The notes beneath the pieces were generated by a model. It saw only the letters and a program-made list of their open reading frames with translations. It was not told where the DNA came from and ran no database searches. From Legionella bozemanae (GTDB lineage Bacteria > Pseudomonadota > Gammaproteobacteria > Legionellales > Legionellaceae), in contig NZ_LBAW01000005.1 in NCBI RefSeq assembly GCF_001648595.1, forward strand, positions 124,001 through 188,000: a stretch of 64,000 nucleotides of DNA, read 5' to 3'. This document shows, piece by piece, positions 1-6,745 of the stretch. A program made the translations under genes and the position numbers. The number at the start of each line of letters is the position of its first letter. Within the stretch, counting starts at the first letter, position 1.

Positions 1-240
1 AGAAACTTTGAACAAGAAACACCACCTCATGGTAACGTTATTGGTGTACAAGTCGTGGGTGCCTCAGAAACAAGTGCAGGATGGCGTGCTGGTTTAAGAC
101 CTGGAGACATTATTATCTCTGCGAATAAAACTCCAGTTAAAGACGTTAAATCATTGCAACAAATGGCGCTACAGAAAAAAAATGAGTTATTAGTTCAAAT
201 ATTACGTGGGCCAGGTGCCATGTATTTATTGATTATCTAA
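1..240 (+). CDS. DegP/HtrA-family serine protease, C-terminal PDZ end (partial)
   Basis: The frame is open from the first base of the window and stops at 238-240, so only the last 79 residues are present. They show the end of a PDZ domain: an AGWRAGLRPGDII segment, the usual peptide-binding and loop signature of HtrA PDZ repeats, followed by the LLVQILRGPG strand and a very short tail. DegP/DegQ proteases are periplasmic quality-control enzymes with a trypsin-like domain and two PDZ domains, and a short C-terminal second PDZ is typical. The catalytic domain lies outside the window, so DegP cannot be separated from DegQ or DegS here. Confidence 0.75.
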   Translation, partial: RNFEQETPPHGNVIGVQVVGASETSAGWRAGLRPGDIIISANKTPVKDVKSLQQMALQKKNELLVQILRGPGAMYLLII

Positions 241-257
241 CTTTCTCAAAATAATAT

Positions 258-289
258 AGCCTGGGTTAAGCATTACGTAATCCAGGCTT
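258..289. repeat. Short copy of the AGCCTGGG intergenic inverted repeat
   Basis: AGCCTGGGTT at the left pairs with AATCCAGGCT at the right (one G-T pair), with a 12-base loop. It sits 17 bases after the protease stop codon, between that gene and the convergent gene at 347-907. The outer arm matches the ends of the longer inverted repeats at 22275-22353, 41504-41562 and 58466-58547. It may work as a transcription stop for the protease gene, but no clear T-run follows. Confidence 0.55.
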
Positions 290-346
290 CTCCCCCAAAG
301 CCATATCATCACAATCTAAAGAATAAAATAGCAATCCATGAGGTAA

Positions 347-907
347 TTACAAACTTAAGGAACCAGGTATGCCTGCTATTTCTTCTTCAAAAAACTCGAG
401 AGGAATCTTCTTTGCATTGGATACACCTAAAGAACACTCCAGGTGGTTCATAATGAGCTCGTTAACCACCATAGCCACCGCGGCTAACACTAAAGCGGTT
501 AACAAAAAAATTTCATAGTTCATATCCAATTTAAGCGCTAAAAGAGATGTCAGGAGTAAACCCAAACAACAACCCATTCTATTTCTAATGGTCTTATTCC
601 AATAAAACGGACCGTTTTTTTCGTTTCGCAGTCTGTGTTCAAGCCTCAATTTCGCAAGTTGATTTTCTTTATAACTATGGTAATCCGAAGCTTTCTCTCG
701 AAGCTCTTTATAAGTATGAGGGGGAAAAAAGCAATTGGCTTTCTGACTTATTCCGTTAAAACGTTTGCAACTTAAGGCGACAGAAACCATATCGTTCGGC
801 TTAAGAATATAATTCTTATCTTTATTGCGTGCATTAAGAATCTCCAATAGCATCTCGCTGGCTAATTCATCAAAAGGATTTTGATTTTGTTGATTGGTGA
901 TGTGCAT
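347..907 (-). CDS. F-box-like protein with two C-terminal membrane helices, candidate effector
   Basis: Encodes 186 residues. Residues 11-55 (PFDELASEMLLEIL, then a loop, then NDMVSVALSCKRFNGIS) match the F-box pattern: a Leu/Pro-type start, an E-ML-EIL helix, and a V-x-x-x-C-K-R-F second half. Two hydrophobic segments follow at about 110-126 and 131-150. The C-terminus carries EFFEEEIAGIP, an acidic block like the E-block seen near the end of many Dot/Icm substrates. F-box proteins bridge Skp1/cullin ubiquitin ligases to their targets, and Legionella is known to deliver F-box effectors into host cells. A Shine-Dalgarno AAGGAA lies about 8 bases before the ATG. Effector status and membrane insertion in the host are inferences. 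The F-box match was made by eye. Confidence 0.6.
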   Translation of the reverse strand: MHITNQQNQNPFDELASEMLLEILNARNKDKNYILKPNDMVSVALSCKRFNGISQKANCFFPPHTYKELREKASDYHSYKENQLAKLRLEHRLRNEKNGPFYWNKTIRNRMGCCLGLLLTSLLALKLDMNYEIFLLTALVLAAVAMVVNELIMNHLECSLGVSNAKKIPLEFFEEEIAGIPGSLSL

Positions 908-1310
908 CGACTTTTCCTTTATTTTTAGCAGAAACCTCTTCGCCCGATTGGGAGCTCAAAAAAAGTATCTGGATATATCTTCAGCCCGCCAAATCACCCG
1001 GACTATAGTTTTTTGAAGGCTTTGATTTAAGATAAATTTTTAATAAATGAAAATCTAGTCTTTTATGAAATTAAAAACTCTAAATTTTCAATTTAGAGAA
1101 CACGATTAACATTTTTCTATTAATCGCTTTATTGATTATGTTTTTGTTTTATAACCATCAGTCAGTAACACCGCGACTTTAGTCCCATTATAAAAAACTT
1201 ATAAAAAAATGATTAAGCATATACTTTAGGAATAATCAGAAAAAAATCAAAAAAAATAGGTTTACAGACTTGACAATTTTCCATTAAAACGACAAAATCA
1301 CGCGTCTTGT
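908..1310. other. Gene-free spacer before the tRNA
   Basis: This AT-rich stretch of about 400 bases has no open frame that I can support. It must hold the promoter of the leftward F-box-like gene. A perfect 8-bp hairpin, CTCTAAAT / ATTTAGAG with a 5-base loop, lies at 1078-1098 with no T-run after it. The tRNA promoter is at its right end. Confidence 0.5.
1270..1298 (+). promoter_or_regulatory. Sigma-70 promoter of the tRNA-Met gene
   Basis: TTGACA at 1270-1275 is a perfect -35 box. It is followed by a 17-base spacer and CAAAAT at 1293-1298 as the -10 box. The tRNA begins 12 bases later, which leaves room for a short 5' leader. Confidence 0.65.
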
Positions 1311-1387
1311 GGCTATGTAGCTCAGCCGGTTAGAGCGCGGCACTCATAATGCTGAGGTCGGTGGTTCGAGTCCACCCATAGCCACCA
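1311..1387 (+). tRNA. tRNA-Met (CAT), elongator type
   Basis: A 77-base cloverleaf with encoded CCA. The acceptor stem GGCTATG pairs with CATAGCC, the D-loop reads AGCCGGTTAGA, the anticodon loop is CTCATAA with anticodon CAT, and the T-arm GGTGG TTCGAGT CCACC is intact. The first base pair is G-C, so this is the elongator rather than the initiator tRNA (which has an unpaired 1-72). A perfect -35 box precedes it. tRNA ends are common integration sites, but I found no direct copy of this 3' end elsewhere in the window. Confidence 0.95.
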
Positions 1388-1796
1388 TTAAATCAATCAA
1401 TAAGTTACACCAACTGTCGAATGAAAACGCCTTCATAGCCACACTCTCTAAGCTGCTTCAAGTATAAACTTGGAACGTTCTTATCTCCCTGACGTTCAAC
1501 AAAATGCCAATAACTAACTTGTACTAACTCTAAGAATAAAAAGAAGCAAATTCTATTGAATTCATATCAAACTATTTCAGTTAATACAAAATAAGACCTA
1601 TTTGTCTATAATAAAAATTATCAGTATAAAATAAATTATTATTGATACCAAACCTCCCTTAGAGATGCGGTATCAAATTTTATGCTCTTAAACTATTCGA
1701 TTAGGTTGCGCCTTTCATCAGAACAAATGGGTACTCAAGACCTTAATCTGTCGTGTTAAAAGTGCATTTTGATGTCTTGGATATCCGAGATTTTTA
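1388..1796. other. Spacer with a gene remnant and a hairpin
   Basis: Apart from the remnant at 1405-1566, this stretch holds a perfect 8-bp inverted repeat, TTGATACC at 1642-1649 and GGTATCAA at 1669-1676 with a 19-base loop. The promoter of the gene at 1797 should lie between this hairpin and the start. CTTAAT at 1742-1747 resembles half of a PmrA site, but a second half at the right spacing is not clear. Confidence 0.4.
1405..1566 (-). pseudogene. Possible remnant: C-terminal end of an unknown protein
   Basis: On the minus strand a frame is open for about 53 codons between a TGA near 1567 and a TAA at 1405-1407, but it has no ATG. Its translation (FLELVQVSYWHFVERQGDKN, then VPSLYLKQLRECGYEGVFIRQ) has the composition of a real protein rather than random AT-rich frame. 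It looks like the last part of a gene cut off on its 5' side, next to the tRNA. I do not recognise the family. Confidence 0.3.
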
Positions 1797-3749
1797 ATGG
1801 TGAGAATTAATATGGAAAATTCCGATATTTCACAAGCAAAAACAATAACAATCATCAACAACTATCTAAAATGGCATAATCTGCCCATAAAATGGAATGC
1901 AACAGGCGTATGTAATGGTTTAGCTACAGTCCATGCTCATTATGTGCTTCAAGGAAAAGAAGATATTTTTTTTAAAATATTACATAAGATTTCAGCCATG
2001 AGTGAGGGAGACTTCAACCAATCCACAGTATGTGATTCTCCTGATGAAGATATTGATCATTTTATAAGTCAAATCGTTTTAGCCTATGATCCTAATCTTT
2101 TCGAAAAAACAATATCTCAAAGGGATTCGTATAAGGCTTTAAAAATTGATGGAAAACCTTTGGACTCAGATTTTGTGCTTCCATTGATTACATCGGAAGA
2201 AAACTGGGCAGAAATACTTAAAGATATGGATCTACAACATGGAGAGGTTTTAAAAATTGAATCACCTAATCATGCAATTTCAATCCATCGATTAAATGGT
2301 GAGTATGTAGTTTTTGATCCCAATTATCGAGAAGGAAGAAAAAAATTTAACTCCGAAGCGGAGTTAATGACCGAGTTACGAACCAATGTTTTCGAATTCC
2401 AAGATAGCAACATGGCACTAACATTCACGCGCATAACGCGCTCAGGATTCAAGCATAGCTCATCTTTTGAACAAGCTACCCCCGAAGATTATGCCAGGAA
2501 ATATCTTGATCTTAATGCAATTGCTTCTTTCGACAATAAAACAATAACCAGTGCCGCACTCATAGCAAGATATGCTAATGAGCAGTTAATGCAAATCGGT
2601 CTAAGTAAAGATAAAAATAAAAATTGGACTGCCCTTGAACTTGAGCGTTTAGGTATTGAAGCGATACTGAGAAATAATACTCAAAGTATCATCCCTATTT
2701 TAACTCAATTAAATTTGTGCCCTGAAAATACCAAACAAGAAAAAGAAGATAAGCAAACAGCATTTTTAAGTATGATTTTATATTCCTTAAAGTTTGGCCG
2801 TGCCGAGGTTCTGAATAAACTCATAGAAAATGATTTGGGAAAAGAGGTTTTTCAGTGTATTGGTGGTGAGCAGTTATTAAATATGGCTGCTCGAGGAGGC
2901 AATAAAGAACTATTAATTGATATTCTCGAAAAAATTCAAACCAATCTAACCATAAAAACTCAAGAAGAGTCAGAAGCTCCTAAATCGGAAAATATAGAGG
3001 AAATTGCTCTCTCCGGCATGGAGGAAGAAATACAATCAGGCAGTCTTGCCGATTTATTAGGTGAAGATTCAATGATTGAATTATCAATGCCGACTCAATT
3101 GGCGCTAATGATTCTTAAAAAAGACTCTGACGGAAATAATCCAATTACCTTAGCCATAAAAGGACATTCTCCAGAATGTCTTGAAGTACTTTTAAACAAA
3201 TTAAAACAAGAAGGTTATATTCTGAGTGAGAAGAAACAACAGAAATATTTGCTTCTTGCCATTCATACTAATAATCCGCATATGGTAGACACACTTATAA
3301 GTAATATGAGGCCTGAACAGGCAGCAGACATTGTGAGCAAAATATCTCTTTCCGCAGAACAAGTTAAAAAGCTCAACATACACATCCTTAAGACTTTGGA
3401 ACAAAATGGAATGAGTTTTGATAAGCCCAGTCAAGATATTATTACTGAAAAAGCATCTAGAGAAATGAGTATCTTCGAAATTATTGGTGCTAAGTTAGTT
3501 AAATTTTTTGATTATATTCAAATTGCTTTAAGATCAAATCATTCAGAAAAAAGTAAAAAAACTCCTTTATCAGATCCTAATTCTTCACCTCATGCTGAAA
3601 ATATAAATAATCTTAAAACGCCACCACATAAGGATCTTAAAGCAAAATTTCATCATTTTAAACAAAAACATCAGGAGCAAACATCTGAAAATCAATCAAC
3701 CACTGAGATACAAAATACACTGGGAACGCCTACTTCTGTTAGTAATTGA
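1797..3749 (+). CDS. YopT-like cysteine protease domain with ankyrin-type repeats, candidate effector
   Basis: Encodes 650 residues. Residues 30-180 carry the marks of a papain-like clan CA protease of the YopT/AvrPphB (C58) type: Cys39 in GVCNGLA, His159 in SPNHAISIH, and Asp174 in VVFDPNYREG, with spacings close to that family. Residues of about 280-520 contain helix pairs of ankyrin type, such as LLNMAARGGNKELLIDIL and NPITLAIKGHSPECLEVLL. The last 100 residues are polar, rich in Ser, Lys, His and Asn. There is no signal peptide or membrane segment. This architecture is typical of secreted host-directed enzymes, and translocation is inferred. GGTGAG lies 7 bases before the ATG at 1812, so translation may start there (five residues shorter). 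Alternative: an inactive protease fold used for binding. Confidence 0.65.
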   Translation: MVRINMENSDISQAKTITIINNYLKWHNLPIKWNATGVCNGLATVHAHYVLQGKEDIFFKILHKISAMSEGDFNQSTVCDSPDEDIDHFISQIVLAYDPNLFEKTISQRDSYKALKIDGKPLDSDFVLPLITSEENWAEILKDMDLQHGEVLKIESPNHAISIHRLNGEYVVFDPNYREGRKKFNSEAELMTELRTNVFEFQDSNMALTFTRITRSGFKHSSSFEQATPEDYARKYLDLNAIASFDNKTITSAALIARYANEQLMQIGLSKDKNKNWTALELERLGIEAILRNNTQSIIPILTQLNLCPENTKQEKEDKQTAFLSMILYSLKFGRAEVLNKLIENDLGKEVFQCIGGEQLLNMAARGGNKELLIDILEKIQTNLTIKTQEESEAPKSENIEEIALSGMEEEIQSGSLADLLGEDSMIELSMPTQLALMILKKDSDGNNPITLAIKGHSPECLEVLLNKLKQEGYILSEKKQQKYLLLAIHTNNPHMVDTLISNMRPEQAADIVSKISLSAEQVKKLNIHILKTLEQNGMSFDKPSQDIITEKASREMSIFEIIGAKLVKFFDYIQIALRSNHSEKSKKTPLSDPNSSPHAENINNLKTPPHKDLKAKFHHFKQKHQEQTSENQSTTEIQNTLGTPTSVSN

Positions 3750-4250
3750 ATTAATTTGATATTAGTTTTCATTGCCAACTGGATTTTTTTAAACATGTTG
3801 TACCAATTAAAACCTATAATTAAGTTATTGAATTAATTGGGTACACAATCAATCTGCATAATGGTTAATTAATCGAATCTGTGCAGATGATGAGAGATTC
3901 AAAGAACTTTTAGGAATCCAAAATAATAATCTTGATAAGCTACGCTCAATAGTAACCAAGACAATTCAAGATGCTATCTCTGGAAAAAACACAATGAACC
4001 ATCAATTTCACGGCTTTAAAAATCGGAATACATCAACAATGCGAAACATCAGTGCAAGCTTTTCATTGTGATTTTAAGCACTTCCACCCTAGTGAGCCAT
4101 TTATTTCTCTCTCATACTTTTTAATTACAACACACCCTAGATACTTTAAATTGAATTTTTGTTATGTTTAATAAAACAATACGCTAACGACACTGCATCA
4201 CAAAAAATTGACCAGTGTCTTTAAATTTTTTTTTGGAGAATAGAAATACT
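3750..4250. other. Spacer with a degraded coding segment
   Basis: The left 110 bases are AT-rich with nothing recognisable. The segment 3862-4071 is listed separately as a remnant. The right part should contain the promoter of the permease, and GGAG at 4235-4238 is its ribosome binding site. Confidence 0.4.
3862..4071 (+). pseudogene. Possible remnant: C-terminal end of an unknown protein
   Basis: A frame open for 69 codons between TAA 3859-3861 and TGA 4069-4071, without an ATG at its front. The translation contains DDERFKELLGIQNNNLDKLR and IVTKTIQDAISGKNTM, which look like real amphipathic helices. The polar, Ser-rich end resembles the C-terminal tails of Legionella effector proteins. I read it as the 3' scar of a lost gene. 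It may once have belonged to a protein near the YopT-like gene, but it is not in frame with it. Confidence 0.35.
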
Positions 4251-5531
4251 ATGGAATGGTTAAAATCCTATTTTCTTAAAGATACCACTCTGAAAACTGA
4301 AATCATTGCAGGGATCACTACTTTTCTAACCATGGTGTATATCGCATTCATTAACCCAAGCATTCTTCATGAGGCAGGGATGGATCAGGGAGCGGTATTT
4401 ACGGCTACATGTCTTATTACGGCCTTTGCCTGTTTCATGGCAGGGTTATTTGCTAACACCCCTATTGGCATTGCACCGGGCATGGCATTAAATATCTTCT
4501 TTTCTTATACAGTAGTACAAGGCATGGGGATAGCCTGGGAACAAGCATTAGCTATTGTTTTTCTTTCAGGTGTCTTGTTCTTTTTAATGTCACTTACCCC
4601 TCTGAGACGCCTATTAATCGAAGCAATTCCTCATAATTTACAAATCGCTATCTTAATAGGAATCAGCTTATTAATTGCTTTAATTACCTTACAAAACAAT
4701 CAAATTATTATTGAGGATCAGCATAATTTAATGCGTCTTGGCGAAATTAATCGTCCAGAGAGCGGCTTATTTTTCTTAGGATTTTTACTCATACTGATTT
4801 TAGATTATTTTCAAATTCCTGGAGCGATTATCCTCGGGATACTCAGTATTACTGTTTTAAGCTTACTAACAGGTTTATCTACCTGGCAGGGATTAATTTC
4901 CCTGCCCCCTTCCATTAGCGCTACTTTTTTAAAACTCGATTTTTCTGGCCTAAATACCGTTCTCGCCTTAAAAGCCACATTTACCTTTTTTTTAATCGCA
5001 GTGTTTGATGCCACGGGAACTTTGATCGGTTTATTAAATCCCTCTGTATTTAAACAACAAAAAAACTATTCCAAACGTCTTAGTAATTGTTTAACCGTTG
5101 ATGCTGCCTCTTCTGCTGTAGCAGGATTATTAGGCTCCGCAAGTACCTCCCCCTACATCGAGTCTGCAGCAGGAATTGAAGCAGGAGGACGTGGTGGAAT
5201 AACTGCCATAGTTATCGCAATCGGTTTTCTCCTTATGTTATTTTTTTCACCTTTAGCGCGAATGATTCCTAACTTTGCAGTAGGCCCCGCTCTTTTGTAT
5301 GTGGCTTGTTGTATGATGAAACACCTCACTGACATGAAATTACATGATGTAAGTGAAACAGCTCCTTGTATGGTTACAATCATGATGATTCCCTTTACTG
5401 CGTCTATTGCTGATGGAATTGGCGGGGGTATTATTCTCTATACTTTATTAAAGCTGTTAACACGACAAAAAATTAATTTTTTACTCTTCATATTAAGTAT
5501 TGTTTTTGTAATATTTTTCCTTGTAAGTTAA
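4251..5531 (+). CDS. NCS2/AzgA-family purine permease
   Basis: An inner-membrane transporter of 426 residues with about 12-13 hydrophobic segments. The N-terminus MEWLKSYFLKD, the TTFLTMVYIAFINPSIL segment, FANTPIGIAPGMALN, FDATGTLIGLL and the GSASTSPYIESAAGIEAGGR loop are the signature stretches of the AzgA/PbuG branch, which imports adenine, guanine or hypoxanthine with protons. The frame extends upstream to a GTG at 4215. The ATG at 4251 is preferred because GGAG precedes it and the family begins with this MEWL-like helix. The gene stands alone. Purine uptake would suit an intracellular parasite, but the exact base cannot be told. Confidence 0.9.
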   Translation: MEWLKSYFLKDTTLKTEIIAGITTFLTMVYIAFINPSILHEAGMDQGAVFTATCLITAFACFMAGLFANTPIGIAPGMALNIFFSYTVVQGMGIAWEQALAIVFLSGVLFFLMSLTPLRRLLIEAIPHNLQIAILIGISLLIALITLQNNQIIIEDQHNLMRLGEINRPESGLFFLGFLLILILDYFQIPGAIILGILSITVLSLLTGLSTWQGLISLPPSISATFLKLDFSGLNTVLALKATFTFFLIAVFDATGTLIGLLNPSVFKQQKNYSKRLSNCLTVDAASSAVAGLLGSASTSPYIESAAGIEAGGRGGITAIVIAIGFLLMLFFSPLARMIPNFAVGPALLYVACCMMKHLTDMKLHDVSETAPCMVTIMMIPFTASIADGIGGGIILYTLLKLLTRQKINFLLFILSIVFVIFFLVS

Positions 5532-5696
5532 ACAATTAAAATACCGTATTATGAACGTCGGCAGTTTGCATAATAAAACACATACAATCTTAGGATAATT
5601 CACCGAAGAATTGCGTTTGTACAGAAAAATTGCTTTACTTAAACTGATCTGAATTACAGTATGTAATCACCATAACCCTTTCAGTTGGAGATTATT

Positions 5697-5972
5697 ATGA
5701 CAAAATTTTTTGATACAAAAACGAAAACCCTATTTGTTACTGGAGGAAGAACGCCAGTAGCTGATTTATCAGATAATCCACTCATGGAATTGCCTAATCC
5801 AGATGAAGTTCCCCCTGCTCTTGTACTGCGTAGACAAAATGCCGTAGCAGGAAGAAATGCTGAAAAAACTTACGTAAGTACGGCAGGTGAAGAGCTTCAC
5901 GGAAATTATGATTTAAACGATCCCAGTAATGCGGATCTTGAAGAAGTCCGCGACACAATTTATTGCCCTTAA
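5697..5972 (+). CDS. Small conserved-looking protein of unknown function, 91 aa
   Basis: Starts at the ATG at 5697, which has TTGGAG 7-12 bases upstream. An in-frame start at 5685 is less well placed. The product is hydrophilic and acidic (NPDEVPPALVLRRQNAVAGR, NDPSNADLEEVRDT), with no signal peptide, membrane helix or cysteine pair. I do not recognise it. A strong hairpin follows the stop codon, so it is probably a single-gene unit. Confidence 0.55.
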   Translation: MTKFFDTKTKTLFVTGGRTPVADLSDNPLMELPNPDEVPPALVLRRQNAVAGRNAEKTYVSTAGEELHGNYDLNDPSNADLEEVRDTIYCP

Positions 5973-5993
5973 CCCCTATACAGAAATCTCAGA

Positions 5994-6029
5994 GCCTTCT
6001 ACACTTATCGAGAAAGAGTAGTAGAAGGC
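5994..6029 (+). terminator. Hairpin after the 91-aa gene
   Basis: GCCTTCTAC at 5994-6002 pairs perfectly with GTAGAAGGC at 6021-6029 across an 18-base loop, 22 bases after the stop codon. No T-run follows, so its role as a stop signal is uncertain. Confidence 0.4.
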
Positions 6030-6217
6030 CACGCTCTAAGCTCATCCAATGTATTGATGCACTTAAATTTTTAAATGATCAGAAAAACATATACATTTAG
6101 CAAACCATCTGCATATAATACGTTAAGATGATATTTAAAATATACAACTTTGCATGCATTATCATCTGCAAGACGAATGAATACAATTCAATTCTTATTT
6201 AATGAGGATGAAATAAT

Positions 6218-6472
6218 ATGAGAAAACACGGACATCAGCAAAACCCTCACGAGCACACTCACCCATCAACAGTTCAACCACATGCTCACACTACAGTAGT
6301 TGTTACAACTCCAATGTTAGGTGCTCACCCTAATTCTTTCTATTATCATTCACACCAGCAACCCTATTATATACCCCAGCAACATCATTCACATCAACCA
6401 TATCCTCATCAGCAGCCACATGCGCATGAGCATCACCACGATGAACATACCCATTCCCATACACCTAAATAA
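6218..6472 (+). CDS. Histidine-rich small protein, possible metal-binding
   Basis: An 84-residue protein with 22 histidines, also rich in Pro, Gln and Tyr. Histidines come in pairs and triplets at both ends (HEHTHPST near the front; HAHEHHHDEHTHSHTPK at the end) around a Thr/Val-rich middle. There is no signal peptide. Such low-complexity His stretches commonly bind nickel, zinc or copper, as in HypB- and UreE-type tails or Hpn proteins, but I see no fold that places it in those families. GAGG lies about 12 bases before the ATG, and a strong hairpin follows the stop. The same DNA is open in another frame (6321-6512), which looks like a composition effect of the CA-rich sequence. Confidence 0.6.
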   Translation: MRKHGHQQNPHEHTHPSTVQPHAHTTVVVTTPMLGAHPNSFYYHSHQQPYYIPQQHHSHQPYPHQQPHAHEHHHDEHTHSHTPK

Positions 6473-6479
6473 AAAAAGA

Positions 6480-6506
6480 TCCCGGATAATGCTATGTTAT
6501 CCGGGA
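6480..6506. terminator. Strong hairpin after the His-rich gene
   Basis: TCCCGGATAA pairs perfectly with TTATCCGGGA around a 7-base loop, directly after the stop codon. A run of seven A lies on its left flank. Read on the minus strand the hairpin is therefore followed by TCTTTTTTT, the classic intrinsic-terminator form, while on the plus strand the T-run comes only 20 bases later. It may act in both directions. Confidence 0.6.
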
Positions 6507-6745
6507 CTATAAAGTAAGAAATTTTTTTGACCTAGCAAAGGATAATAATCTATCGCAATGAATTTAAAATTCATGTCTCAAAATAAAAACAAGTAAATAT
6601 AGAGATAGATTCTTAGCAGTTAAGATAATCTTGAAGCACAATTTTAAAAATGCTTCAAAATACCTTTAGTTACGAGTCAAAAAAACTATTGTAAGTTTAT
6701 AAATTTAGTTATTATGTTACTTAATTAGGATTTTGCGATTTTTCA

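Noticed and set aside
1700..1796. Possible PmrA-type operator before the YopT-like/ankyrin gene
   Set aside because: CTTAAT occurs once, but the second half-site is not clear. In AT-rich DNA a single match carries little weight.
1311..4250. Genomic island with att sites at tRNA-Met
   Set aside because: Gene remnants and an effector-like gene lie next to the tRNA, but I found no integrase and no repeated tRNA 3' end in the window.
6321..6512. Second open frame over the His-rich gene
   Set aside because: Ile/His/Ser-rich product of the CAx repeats in another phase, no ribosome site. The His frame has GAGG and better termini.
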